Below, piece after piece: positions 35,600 to 47,540 of a DNA stretch of 64,000 nucleotides. The stretch is from Marasmius tenuissimus (lineage: Eukaryota; Basidiomycota; Agaricomycetes; Agaricales; Marasmiaceae), in NCBI GenBank assembly GCA_029532415.1, contig JAQOTA010000053.1, positions 5,270,001 to 5,334,000 of the forward strand, written 5' to 3'. The translations under genes were made by a program, and so were the position numbers. The notes beneath the pieces were generated by a model that was given only the letters and a program-made list of their open reading frames with translations, ran no database searches and was not told the DNA's origin. The first letter of the stretch is position 1; every line of letters begins with the position of its first letter.

Positions 35600-38319
35600 C
35601 AATATGCTCACACGATGTAAAGCGCCACTCGCAGTGTATAATAAAATCTAACTCGTAGGTCAAATCCTCCCAACACTCAAGAGTGTAGCTGAAGGGTGTG
35701 GGAATCGGGGATTGGCGTTGATCGTAGGTTCTGCTCTTAGCCAGACTGCAATAGTAGGCTGAAGGAAATCTGACTCAAGAAACTATCCAACTAAGGTAGC
35801 TTCGCCTCTGAAACCAGTTTGGAGGTCAAAAGTGGGGTTCAGAAGAGAGGTTTATAGGTTGTTTCGGGGAGTGTAAAGTTTGTTTGGTGCTTCGGAAGTG
35901 CGTTCTTAGGCTTCAACTAGCTTCAGAACCACTCAAACAGCGAGGGGCAACAAGACAATCAATCAAACAAAGGCAATAAGACTCCAATCAAGTCTGTCAA
36001 TAACTGAAGACCAACTGTCAACGGCAAACAATATCCTCAGCCCAATTAGCTTCAAAAGTTCAACAATAGCTCAGCCAGTCAAGTCAGCGCCACAGACAAA
36101 CAATGCAAAGTCAAGGTCAAGCAAGTGTTCAAAGGATTTTCTAGGTTTGGGCAAACAAAGTTCTATTCCATTCTAATGTCTCTCCAGAAGTGCTCCCGAG
36201 TCAACTAACTACCCAACAAGTGGAATAGCTCGTATCCTCTGAATACTAATCATACGGATTGCTTAGGGATTCTTGATGAAAACCCCACTGCTTATATACT
36301 CTAGGATTCTCTAATTCTACTGAATTGTACAAATATCGAGTAAACCATGCCTCAGAGGCATAAACTACCTACTTTGGAATATACTTGGAGAGTTTTGTGT
36401 TTAATCTACGCTTTTGAACCCCAAAGTCAAAACCAATAATTTGCTTCGGAAGTATCATCAGCCTCGAACATTCTCTAACATTCTTTTCTTCCGGGTCTCT
36501 CCTATCGATGGTTCCGTTCTGCCTATCTGCCTCCGCAGCATTGATTCTCCGGTTCTAGACTCTTCAATCGTCATAGGTCATCCTGTTCTGTCTGCCTCCA
36601 AAACATATACTCCCTTCATCTGAAGCAAAGTACTTGCCTCCGAAGTGCTACCAGATGCCTATATTCATCGAGTTATCCAGCCACTCATAGCCAGGTCAAT
36701 GTTCTTTCTGTAGCTTGGATAGTTCTGACGTCCTACTATCCATATGGTCGCCCCAATATATCCAATCTTGGTGCCTTGGATACCGGGTAATAGTTCACTG
36801 GTTCAGCCAGAACTCCTACTCAATTCTTCGGTATGCCATTCCTTTCTTTCTTAGTCCCTTGCCTTCTAGTGCAGTTGAGCGCTGCGTTTGACTACCAGCA
36901 CTAACTATGCCCTTAGTACAGTCAATGTCCCAATGTCCAAGTACGAGGGAGGTATGTCGAAGGTGCAAGACCTCCGATCACTGCTCGATCATTGTTTAGT
37001 GCCCAGTGCCTGGTTCGGATCCACGCCTCTGAAGCGCTAATTTCCCAGTTTCCGAAGTAAAATTTCCACTTCAGCGGCAAGTCCAGAGGTCAGTAAAAGC
37101 AAGTGCTAGGTTGTCCCAATTCCTTGCCTACTTTTCTCTGAGCACACTTATGGCACACTTGCATAACATTGAAGACCACTTCCACAACTTACTCTATAGT
37201 AAGTCTTTCTACTTTCTAGATTCCGAGGCGGCCTTCTGACTTCCTCTCCAGAGTTGTATAAGCTCTGGTGGTATCCAGAAGATTACTCTGATAAGATCAA
37301 GGAGCGCCGCATCATACTACCCATTCCACTCAACGCAGAACGAGAAGCTATCCTCAGAATCATCTTCCAGCAGTTCTTCCTCAGTCGCCACAGATCCGTC
37401 TACTGGGGCTATGTGATTTGTTACAACACGATCCAGGACGAAATCTACCTCTGCGAGGACACCTTCGACCATTTCATTCCTCACGATGCCAGCTCTGTCA
37501 TCGACATGGTCGCCGAGTCCATTGCTTGAGTTGGTTCCCTCGACTTCAAAACCGCTCGTACTCCTGGAGCCGTTAACACTTGGATCGATGCCGTCGTCAG
37601 TTGTGCTGAGTGCCCAGCGCCTCCGAAGCTTGACTATACCAAGCTCTCATTCTTCAAGTACTCCCCTGTCATGGGTCGTTGGCTCTCTTGATCCTTTTCT
37701 TTCTATAATCCTATCTTATGCAATCCATTCTATACCAATTATCTAGATCATGAAACCTTCATTGATTCTTATTATCCTGAAGACTCCGACGTAGATAATT
37801 ACTTCGGTTGGGATGAGGTAGCTCTAGCCAATATGGATGACTAGTGTAACCCGTAGTAAACTTAGTATACTTGAATCAATTATGCCTCCAAAGTGAGGCC
37901 TCGACCCTATACCAAGCTTCTGAGGCTCGACTGAGTCTCACTTTCCAACCATCCATGCTTCTGCAGTGACTTCCTCTGTCTATCCCTACTAGTACGGGTC
38001 TTCGTCAAGTCTGATTCTATTATTCTAATCTTTAGTACAATGCCTCCGAGCCACTGGAGATATTCCCTTATTATGACTACAGGTCCTAGTCGTGCCTCTG
38101 AAGCGATACTTTCTTCAGTTATACAACTCCTTAAGTTTTCAGAGATAAGGAGAGACGCCTCCGAGGCGCTATTCTCTCCTTATGCTAGGAACTGAGCCTT
38201 TTACTAGCCGCTCGGGACTCGCTCTAGTACTCGTATTACCCAGTCATTTCTTATCTGTTTTATGCTAAAATCGCACAAAAACAAGGCTCCGACGCTGTTT
38301 TTTAATAGCAGGCGCTACA
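35600..38319. repeat. Repeat R1, copy 2 (left limit uncertain)
   Basis: The right end is fixed by the alignment of 37628-38319 with 1-691. The left limit is only a guess from the change in base composition and the start of the GCCTCCGAAGC-type near-palindromes (for example about 36348, 36632, 37023, 37215, 37613 and later). It contains the ORF at 37150-37842. No terminal repeats, reverse transcriptase, integrase or transposase motifs were seen. Confidence 0.6.
37150..37842 (+). pseudogene. Unidentified R1-encoded protein, broken
   Basis: A frame opening with MAHLHNIEDHF shifts near 37200-37225 into the frame that reads LYKLWWYPEDYSDKIKERR and continues to MVAESIA. It then passes a TGA at 37527-37529 and another at about 37689 before ending ALANMDD at 37842. 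Copy 1 has CGA where this copy has the second TGA. Both in-frame stops are what CGA-to-TGA change would give. I do not recognise the protein; length would be roughly 230 aa. Confidence 0.45.
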
Positions 38320-40029
38320 ACGATGAATACCCCCTCGTGAATCTGTGGTGGGTGGTTCCGGATGCCAGTACAAGCGCAGTTTCCATTGGTTGTTAATCGC
38401 TCCTCATAGCCAGTTCACGGTATGATGGCACAACCTTTGCCAACTGTCGTTAGGATCTCTGACAACGAGTGAATTTCTCTGACATCAAGCCCTTGTATGA
38501 GACCTCTAGCACCTGAAAGACCGTTGGCTTCAAATATGATTCGGTTATTGTGTGGTATTTAACTCGGTGCACCTCTATTATCAAGGCTTCCTCGAGAGCA
38601 ATTCTTCACAGCGCGCTCACAGACGAGCCACGACTCCATAAAACGCCGTAGGTGCTCTGCAAAAATTGGCGTCAGAAATACATTGATAAACGACCGAATA
38701 GATGTACCAAATCATGTTATTGTCAGATGAACTCTCGTCTCTGTTCCCTCGTTCCCTAATTTTCTTGGTGTCCATCTTGTGGGGAGAACAAGCAGATAAT
38801 CTATACCAAGCCGAAAAATAGTCAGCCGAGTGTGAGCCTTCCTGCCCAAGACAACAGCACATATGCTGACTTGAGTCCGATTCTCTCTAGACTTTTAGAT
38901 CGCGCTCAACAAAGCACGGGTACTGGTTCGTCAGAATGATGTTGACGAGAAAATCTGATGTATTTGATGACATGGCTTTCGTGTGTGTGCGTGTTCAAGG
39001 GAACCGACAATATCGCCTTAAGGGAGACAAGGATATCTACAGACCAAAGCCAGCAAACAGGGTAGAACGAAGAGGAAGACACCAACTCACCGAGACGATC
39101 AACTCCGACATTGACATCTCTCCTGAATCTCTACCAAAGTCATCCCAAAATCAAGAAGAAGAAAAAAAAACAAGGTTTCCGACTCTCCCCCACTCTCAAG
39201 GTATCTCCAAGTGAAATATTGATCTGGAATTGATCTGTTACTGACTTGTCAACAAAATTGAGACTGTTCGTTGGTGGTGACCTCTACTTTGCTTGTAGCA
39301 CGCCTAACTTCTAAGTTGGGTGCAGAAAGACGATGAGCAGCAATAGATCAAGTTTTGTGGAGGACAGTATAAAGGGTGATGTTGATGGTAGACAAAGACC
39401 GCGTTTTTGCCAGGGCTTTGCCACGACCTCAGAACCCTTGCTTGATCTCCCATCACGTTTGCTACGATTGTCATCATCCCTCCACCATCTGACTGAGCCA
39501 ACTGTAGTCCCTGTAATACTGATCACGGTTGTAGCAATTTAAATTCAATTATCTCGACGGGAGTTTCGTGACCAACTGTGATTGCGGTAGGGTCATCAAA
39601 GTCGTCGGTGTCTTGTTCACTGCATTTCCAAAACACGCTCTGAGAGCATGTAATTATAATATACTGACACAGATGAGCGACGATTATGCATATGCAGCAG
39701 CTAGACAATCAGTGTTTAGGTAGTACGGAAGTTGGGCACAGAAGTGGATTCTATACATGAAACGTATCGAGTATTCACTACGCAGAACCCGACGAGTTTT
39801 CCTCAGGACACAGATATTTATGACGAAAAATCACTCAGAGCACCAAAATCCCGATTGCCGGCAGTAATCCTTATAGGTCCACAATCACATGGTGGCTGTG
39901 GTAGGCGATCGAGGCCACCAATTTGAGGCGAGGGACCTCTTTTCCTAGAAGTTTGTTCTGAGCAGACATGTCAGCACGGCGGAGACATTGCGGGCGATGT
40001 TGATCTAGGTTCGCATACCTAGCGGTTCA
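38320..40029. other. No gene recognised
   Basis: Several short open frames, none with recognisable motifs or exon partners. From about 39980 downwards in the minus direction the decayed end of the SH3 array begins. Confidence 0.4.
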
Positions 40030-41160
40030 GACAAGTTTCCCGGACAGCTTTTCAAGCAAGGCTAGACCCATCCACATTTGTATCAAGTTTACGTGTGACC
40101 AGAAACACCAGAGAAGTGAACGTACAATCATACAAGGTGTTCATATAGTCCACAGAAAAGCCTTTAACACGCATGAAAGTGGACGGAACCACTGGACAGA
40201 ACCATAAGAATGTCACCAAAATCCGGAATCACAGAGCTGGAAAACGCTCACTCCCAACAGTTCCATCTGGTGCTCGGGCTTTCCACCATGAGCTTTCCAT
40301 ATTAAGAACATCTAGAATCATACCCTCGGCAAGGGATAGATTGCTCGAATCCTCAGCGGTATCTGAAACAAAAGGTCGATCTCATTTTGCACAGCACAAT
40401 GAGAAACAACATACAGTTGAAGCGGAGGACTTTGGCTTTGAAGATTGCAGGGACTGTTGCGGGGGGCACCACAGGGGCATGACTGCCTTCAGATGGAGCT
40501 GTATGAGAAATGCCGTCAAATTGTATCTCGGAGGACAGTACCAGAAAGCTGGACGGGACAGCTGTCAGAGATGGTGAGGTACTCGGTCAGTTCTGCAATT
40601 GCCATACGATAAAATATTTACTCACTTCCAACGGTGCCATTGCCTTTCTGGACCCGCCACCAATCTCCATTTTTGTACAGGATATCCAAAATCTTGTCCT
40701 TTTGAACAAACGAGAATCCATTAGGATCCCTGGGAGAAGTGCTATCTGTTTCACCAAATGGAGCTAAGTAACTAAAACCAACCTATAGAGAAGCAAACAC
40801 ACAATCACGCAAAGTTATCGCATGGCCCATGGGAGCGTCACCAAGGACACGTATCACATCTGACAAAACACCTGAAAGAAACGACACGGATTAGTCATGA
40901 AAGCCTCAGTGAGCCACAGAGCTCAGACACAGTACTCGCTTCCAATGGTTTCATCTGGTGTTCGAGCTCCCCACCATGATCTATGGATATTCAGGACATC
41001 TAGAACCACACCCTGGGCAAAAGATAGCCCGCTCGTCGGATCCCCAGCTATATCTATGAAACGAAGGTCGACCTCGTCATTCATTTGATGAGGTACAACG
41101 AGAAACAGCATATAGGAGTGGAGGGTTTTGGCTTTGAAGATCACGGGAACTGTAGTGACT
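40030..41160 (-). CDS. SH3 array, distal part: three complete SH3 domains and one partial
   Basis: SH3 core exons at 41053-40940 (GLSFAQGVVLDVL, WWGARTPDETIG), 40745-40626 (GFSFVQKDKILDILYKNGDWW) and 40362-40252 (LSLAEGMILDVLNMESSWW). Each follows an exon ending within an ALxxY-like motif (for example MIFKAKTLHSY, HAITLRD) and each starts and ends in phase 1. A fourth starts as FSVDYMNTLYD at about 40170 and decays. The first core has a GC donor. This part is separated from the VHS exons by a purine microsatellite, and I found neither a start nor a convincing stop, so it is either the 3' part of one very large gene running from 45215 or a remnant of it. Confidence 0.6.
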
Positions 41161-41671
41161 GAAGCATGATGTCATGAAGTGCTGAGCGTCTATCAGAGAC
41201 AGCAGAGGCAGAGAGTGATGGTAGCAAGCTAGGAGGGGAGCAGCAGGCTCGACTCAGACAGAGGTAAGGCAGAAACTGGTCCCAACCACAAGTTAGATCT
41301 ATTGTAGAGAAGGAAAGTGAAGGAGACTGTACTACTCACCTGGTCCCAACGACAAGAGGTCAAGATGAGGGACCAGGTGAAGACTAGCTAGCTTATATAC
41401 CTATCCTACAGTCAGAGCTGGAGTCAGAGTGGCTACCTATGAGTCGTGTATGAGTCAGTATGAGTCAAGGATGAATAAGGAATGAGTCAGTATGAGATAA
41501 TGGGATGGCTGCGCGATGTGGGTTAGAGCTGCGCAATGGTGGGTTAAGAAAGGGAATTGTGAGAAAGAAAGATGTATAGTAAGTGACCGTAAGAAAAGAA
41601 CATGTGATAATCATGTGAGTCAATGGTGGAGGGAAAAGTGGTGTCTTCATGACACGTGATTGTTGTTAGAC

Positions 41672-41817
41672 TGAGTTGTAGGAGGAGGGGGAGGAGGAGG
41701 GGGAGGAGGGGGAGGGGGAAGGAGAGGAGGAGGAGGAGGAGGAGGAGGAGGAGGAAGGAGAGGAGGAGGAGGAAGGAGAGGAGGAGGAAGAAGAGGAGGA
41801 GGAGGAGGAATGTCATC
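41672..41817. repeat. GGA-rich polypurine microsatellite
   Basis: About 140 bases of almost uninterrupted purine on the plus strand, mainly (GGA)n with AGG and AAG variants. The long Arg/Lys-rich plus frame and Leu-rich minus frame here follow from the repeat and are not genes. It lies within the SH3/VHS array region, between the VHS-derived exons and the distal SH3 exons. Confidence 0.93.
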
Positions 41818-41923
41818 ATATTGGGAAAGCAGTCGGACATTTGAGGGGACGACTATCGGGAATGGCGAGGTGCTCAGTGAAACTCAAACTGCCAGACAAT
41901 ATGAGGTTCACTCACTTTCAACA

Positions 41924-42670
41924 GCTCTACCGCCTTTCTGGGCCTGCCACCTGTCTCCGTCTTTGTTCGGTTTGACTTTCGGAAGGAAGGGAGGAATGAC
42001 GCCAAACTGCGCCTCAGACATGTTGTGGAGGTTAAATATAGCATCATCATCTTCCAATGGTACGCCCTGGCGATCCCAGTTAGCAAAATGGACCGAAGCA
42101 GGTATCAAATCTCAGCTTGTAGCGTTACCTCAGCAGGTAACTCATGTGGTTTGAATCTTCTCCATAAACGCTGGAACGATATGTAACTGTTGTCTGTCGC
42201 TGAGTGTATTCAGTTGAGGCTGGGATCTGATAACGAGTTTGTTGTTCCACGCACCATAACCGTCAATATCGTGGGCAACTGAAGCAACTACCTTCAACAT
42301 GGTCTCGCGTACAACCGGATTTGTTGACTTTCGAGTCGGATCCAGTACATTCTCAATGGCATCCAGGAAACCTCGCGAGGACATTCTCCTTACAAGGTTC
42401 TTCGAGGGGTATTTTAGTAGACATGCCCATAACTTCATAGAAGGTAAGGTTGAGGGCCAGTCTGCCTCCTGCATTGTGAGAGCACATACTTTGATAGTGA
42501 GGAGCTGAGCACGTGGAGTTTCGTACTTGAACCCTCTCGCAAGCGCTGTTACGGCTCCCGTGGCCACAACTTTGATGAACGCGACACGAAAACGAAGCTG
42601 CTGGATCTTCTGTTCATCCCAAGGCCTAGAGTAGAGATCCGAACGTGTAAGGGAAGCTGTGGAATAGAAC
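41924..42670 (-). CDS. Diverged VHS domain with Lsb5-type tail, joined to half an SH3
   Basis: Exons reading ALARGFKYETPRAQLLTIK and LWACLLKYPSKNLV..RGFLDAIENVL match the VHS exons of K1-K5 (REFKYGAPQAQL, LWAIMLRNPTDTF) and are split by an intron at the same place. A further exon reads FQRLWRRFKPHELPAE, followed after an intron by GVPLEDDDAIFN, the equivalents of FRGLWKKVKPHDKPDE and GMPFDTDDAMFN. The last exon then runs into KPNKDGDRWQAQKGGRAVE, which looks like the second half of an SH3 domain. So VHS and SH3 pieces are joined inside one exon. The domain is much more diverged than those in K1-K5, suggesting an older branch. Real gene or decayed part is uncertain. Confidence 0.65.
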
Positions 42671-42829
42671 CATAGTCAAGATATGTCATCGCGTGAGTGG
42701 GCGCAATGGAACCAAACCGATCATGTCAGTAACCCACTCTCGGTGGTTACCAGAGATCAGGACGAAGAAGTTGGATGGAACAACTATAGAAAATGATGAG
42801 GTACTTGCAGCAATTAGCTAGAGGATATT

Positions 42830-45215
42830 CACGCACCTCCAGACTCGTGTCCGAGTTCGAGTTTGCTCACATGCCAACAGTCCCCAGTTGTGTTCTGGAC
42901 GCGAAAGCGCTCGTTCTTAGCAAAGGAAAATTTGTCAAGGTCATCGGGCGAAGTGTTATCTGTTCTTCGAAAACGGAGCTGAGTTCGACCAAAAACATCA
43001 GAAAAGGGCTCGTACAAGCACACAAAGCTCTCGCAAAGACGGGTTCCCGTTTGGGTTCCCAGGGATCATCAGGCATGTGAACCAAATCCCAGGCCTCGTT
43101 TGAATGATTGACCCCTTGTTGGCAGCGAAGATATTCAATCACCGCCGAGGAATTGTGGCCGCAAAAGAACAAAACAAGGGAGCTGGGCGGGGCGGCTGCG
43201 AGAGAATGGTGAGATGCTTATTGAACTCGACTGCAGAAACGGAAGATATCCACGCACTCCCAAGGGTCCCATCGGTTTTCCGTACGTCCCCAAGGGGGTG
43301 GCAATTCTTTAATTTTCGTACGAGGTCGAATTTTTTTTTAAGCCCAGGTCGGGCATCCCCCCTCCCCCCCTCCTGCTATATATGGTAACTGCACGTGTTT
43401 CACGTGCTGGATAACTAATAATTTCACTTAGTGCTTCATTTCTTGAAAACATTGGGTGTTGATGGTGGATTTCTGGCTACAGCACACGTGAGGCACCTAT
43501 CTGGTGTTTGTTCAACATAGTATAAAGCTCATCATAGACCCTCTGAGAGGCCTCTAGAACCCCTCGAAACCCGAAATTTCGGTAGGTACAAAAAATTTTT
43601 AAGGGCCTTTGGCCCCCTCCCCCCCCCCTACCTCGGACTGGAAATTCCATTCTTGCCACCCCCTTGTACGTCCCACTGATCTCCGTTTTTGTTGAGGACG
43701 TCTAAGATGTCGTCCTTGGCAAATGAGAATTCATCAGGATCTTCGGGCGAGGCGCTGTCTAGATTGAAGAAATGGTGTTGAGCATGACCAAAAGTTCCAG
43801 AAAAGCGCACGGACAATCATATAAAGCTCTAGCGTAGTCCACAGGAGCTTTCTCGAGTATGCGCATGCCAATGGATTCAACCGCTAGAAGGAACATTAGA
43901 CATGGATGGTCTGAGTCCGGACCCAGAAAGCCGAGATAAATTCCTCACTCCCGATGGTTCCATCTGGTACTCGGGCCCGCCACCAAAAATCATCAATGTC
44001 CAGAATATCCATAATGACGCCTTTGGTGAAGGAGAGAAAACTCGGGTCGGCATGCGTAACTATGAAACAAACTTGTCAGTAAACTTCAAACGCGAGACAT
44101 TACGTAACATACCAGAACGAAGCGTTTCGGCCTGGAAAATCACGGTATCTGTTACATTGGCTACCACTGAGGAGGTGTCACTCTGAGGCCGATTTGTGGG
44201 AGGAGAAATGCTGCCAAATTGAAGTTCGGAGGGTATCTCATGGAAACTGGGGAATTGTCGCCGCCGTCGTGTTGGTGAGAGAAGACGTTCTAGTACCGTG
44301 GAGGGGTCGAGGTCCCCAAAGGGTAGAACGAGGAGGCTGGATGGAACAACTGTCACAGATAGCGAGGCAACTGTTTCAAATAAACAGCCGAACCCGAAGA
44401 TATTCGCTCACCTCCGATGGTCCCATCAGCTTTCCGTACAAGCCACTCACCTCCATTTCTGTTCAGGGCGTCTAAGATGTCGTCCTTAGCGAACGAGAAT
44501 TTGCTGGGATCTTCAGGTGGAGCACTGTCTGTTCAAAAGATCTTGAGCTTAGCGTGGCCAAAAACTCCCGGAAAGCGCACGCACAATCATCCAAAGCTCT
44601 CGCATAGTCCACAGGGACTTCCCCGAGGATACGCATGTAATTAGCCGGAACCACTACAAGAAACGATAGACATGAGTGGATGCAAGCCCGGACCCACAAA
44701 GCCGAGATAAATCCCTCACTTCCGATGTTTCCATCTGGTGCTCGGGCCCTCCACCATAAGGTTTCAGCCTTCAGGATATCCAGGGCCACGCCTACGAGGA
44801 AGCACAGATCGTCCGGGTCTTCACTCGTATCTACGAAGCAAATGTCGGTCAATTCCAAGTTACAACGAGAAACAACGAGCAACTTAAACATACAGGTATA
44901 GAGCGCTTCGGCCTTGAAAATCATGGTCTCTATTGCGGGGGGTGCCACTGGGGCGGGAGAGACTTCAGGTTGAGTTATAGGAGTGCCCGCCTCTCCGGGA
45001 GGTGGGGGAGAACGGAATCGATATTCTACATTTTCCCACACCTCCGTTGACAAGGACCCGCTCCAATCTGGAGCCGGTGAAGATGGTCCCTTCGAGGTCA
45101 TTTCTGCAATCTTCCCAAGGGCGTGGTCAGCAGTCGGTCGAAGTGACGGTCTTGCATCCCAGCATGTATTGCTCGACGGCTCATGTAAAGCGGTACCTAT
45201 GACACAAAATGTCAA
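42830..45215 (-). CDS. Truncated kinase C-lobe followed by five SH3 domains
   Basis: It opens with TCWDARPSLRPTADHALGKI, the last helices of a K-type kinase, then a Pro-rich linker, then SH3 core exons at 44830-44720 (LCFLVGVALDIL, WWRARAPDGNIG), 44528-44412 (FSFAKDDILDALNRNGGEW), 44059-43949 (LSFTKGVIMDIL, WWRARVPDGTIG), 43758-43258 (FSFAKDDILDVLNKNGDQW, interrupted by MITE D) and 42959-42837 (FSFAKNERFRVQNTTGDCW). Linker exons give MVPANYMRIL and DYARAL. All cores begin in the Tyr codon of ALxxY and end in phase 1. SH3 domains bind PxxP ligands. The kinase part is cut at about 45190, where K6 linker sequence begins, so either K6 reads into it or this is an orphaned 3' portion. Confidence 0.65.
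43291..43666. mobile_element. MITE D, hAT-type, 376 bp, inside an SH3 exon
   Basis: Terminal inverted repeats start CAAGGGGGTGGCAA and end TTGCCACCCCCTTG and extend imperfectly for about 45 bp. They are flanked by an exact 8-bp duplication TACGTCCC (43283-43290 and 43667-43674). Removing the element and one duplication leaves a 117-nt SH3 core exon, the same length as the core at 44528-44412. The sequence is unrelated to MITE A apart from the duplication size. Confidence 0.92.
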
Positions 45216-45348
45216 CCCCGACCTCTAAAACATAAAGAAGTAGCGTACAGGCCATCTTGGTGAATAATAATCGATAGTGGAGAGTGGAAGAAGGGCGCGG
45301 AATGGTTCTGCTTTCGTGAGAATGGGTGCAAAGTCACTGCGGAACTAT

Positions 45349-47131
45349 TCATTTGACGTACGAGCTCGATTCTTGCCTCGCCGGGCTTGGCGGAGACTCC
45401 GGAAGCTGGATGTTTGTTTCTAGGGGAGTAGAGGGACTATGGCTGAATTGAATCTGCGAGCTTGCCTCAAGTATGTCGTTCAGGCGATCTGTATCCGGTG
45501 CTGCACTCTTCACGATGCTGTCTAGTATTGGGTCTGAATCATCGCGCGCTCGAGTTTCGTCCTCGAAGGAAGTGACTGGAGCGCGAACACACCGAGAAGG
45601 GCAAGAAGGCAGGGCAAGATTCCTAGTGTAACAATGAGTGGATTCTCACTTGGGACGATCAGATACACTCACGAGCTTGCTTCATGGCATATTCCAGGGC
45701 TTGACGTAGTTTCGAGCAAGTCAGAGAAGCTCTGATTGACTGCGAGTTGGGAGGCATTGGGTGATGAGGTGGAGAAAGGATGATATTCAACATTCTCCCG
45801 GACCTGTGTAAACAGGGACTCGCTCCAATCCGAGGCCAGTGAGGATGACGAAGTTATTCGTTCAACCTCTTCGAGGACATGAATAGCAGTCGGTCGAGAA
45901 GTTGGAGTTGCGTCCCAGCACACGTTCATAAGAGCCCACATCACGTCTGAGAGCTCAGAGGCCCCTTCTGGCCTCGAGGGACGCTTGCCTTGTGCTACGT
46001 GAAATGCCACCGCCATCCCATTCGCAAGTTCGGGAAACGGCTGGAGTCCAGTGAAGACCTGCATCAATACTGGGTTGAGACCGTGTGCTAAATTTTCACT
46101 TCGATCCGCACTCACCTCATAGCAGACACACGCATAAGAGTATACATCACTCTCCTTCGACGGCCTTCCGCTGCCAACGAGTAGCTCCGGGGCCAACCAT
46201 CTTGCGGTCCCAACAGGCCGTGTCGCGGAGGTCGTGATTCGGAGACCCTTTTTGTCAGTGATGCGAGACAAGCCAAAATCGGCGATGCAAGCTCGCAGTG
46301 AGCTCGTAATGAGTATGTTGACGCCTTTCAGGTCGCTGTGGACGATCTCCTGGCTATGCAGGTGGGCCAGCCCAGACGCAATGTCAAAAACCTTGAGAGG
46401 AATACATGAGAATTCCATGTACTATGCACTACGGAGACCATGGACAGGAAATGCTACCCACCAGCGTGTAGTGGTCCACATCTTCCCTTTTCGTAGCCTT
46501 CAAAAACTCAACGAGGTTGCCTTTTTCCATCCACGGAGAGATTAGACACAACTGTTCAGTCTGTTCCAGTTGATATATCCCAAGGAAAGGCAACACATTC
46601 GGATGCTTCAATTGGCGCCATAGAATGGCTTCCCGTTGGTATTCCTACCGAAAGAAAAACGTGTCAGTTATATGTTGATGAGCAATAAGACAACGCACAT
46701 TCGTCAGTCTTTCCAAATTAGACGACATGTATACTTTCACGACCTTCAAACACACCAGCTCGTTCGAATCGCCGATAGTTCCCTTCCAGACATCCCCAAA
46801 CCCTCCCGCAGCAATAGGGTATTTCCCTATCATCTTCACGTTCTGTATGGATAGACATGTTGGGTGCAAACCAGAGTTCTTTGACAAACGAAGCATGGCA
46901 GTAAAAATCGATGGTCGTAAGTCTGGCGAAAGATCTGGGTAATCTATGAGCTAGAAGGAACTCAGCCTCCCTCCAAATCCCATGCAAATTGAGACTCGCC
47001 TGTTGCATACGATCAAGCCATTGTTGCGCTGGACGTTCCTTCTTGGTCAAGAAGCCTTGCAACCTCGACTTGTCCGCAAAAGTCCACCTCAGAGTCCGTT
47101 CGAGGCGTTTCAATTCTGCGTCGAATGACAT
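45349..47131 (-). CDS. K6: TKL protein kinase with acidic linker, 500 aa
   Basis: Exons 47131-47000, 46950-46699, 46644-46462, 46391-46116, 46058-45673 and 45622-45349 join to 501 codons ending in TGA. Kinase motifs are all present: GGFGDVWKG, VCLK, HSDLKGVN, DFGLSRI, GTARWLAPE. Intron 1 has a GC donor. The 50-nt intron at 45672-45623 (GTGAGT...CACTAG) has good signals. After it the linker (SFEDETRARDDSD) ends at SSYVK and stop. A possible donor (GTACGTC) just before that stop could instead splice towards the array beginning at 45215, making a kinase-SH3-VHS giant. It lacks the VHS-GAT part found after the linker in K1 and K5. Confidence 0.78.
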
Positions 47132-47540
47132 GGCTCTCTTCGGTCTCGAGCTACGTGGTGGTTTTGGGCAACATGAACACTAACTGCGTGATCTCCGTTC
47201 AATCAAGGCCATTGCTGCCGACTCGGACACAGCGATAGATGATCATTGACATTGACAACGATCAACTTAAGGAAAGTGATGCGGGTCACTACTTGGTGGT
47301 CGCAGACCTCCAGTGTATGGGCGGTCATCGGATACAAGCGCTCTACAGCAGTTTTCATATCTGTTCGTATCGATATGTGATGAAGGATGAAAAACCCATT
47401 GGTGGGAATAGAGATTGAGAACTGGTCCAAGGCGGTGGTACTGGTTCGCGGAAGGAAGCCAGGGAGTCTGGAGAGTGGTGGCCTTGAATCTCAGATCGCC
47501 GCGCGCCTACAAGTCCAAGCGACGGGCCGGGCGTTTGGTA
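47132..47540. other. K6 promoter side
   Basis: The first ~80 bp resemble the sequence just upstream of K3 (27009-27090). No gene seen in the rest. Confidence 0.4.

Noticed and set aside
41544..41844. Leu-rich minus frame and Arg-rich plus frame that look like a membrane helix and a basic protein.
   Set aside because: Both are produced by the GGA-rich microsatellite at 41672-41817.
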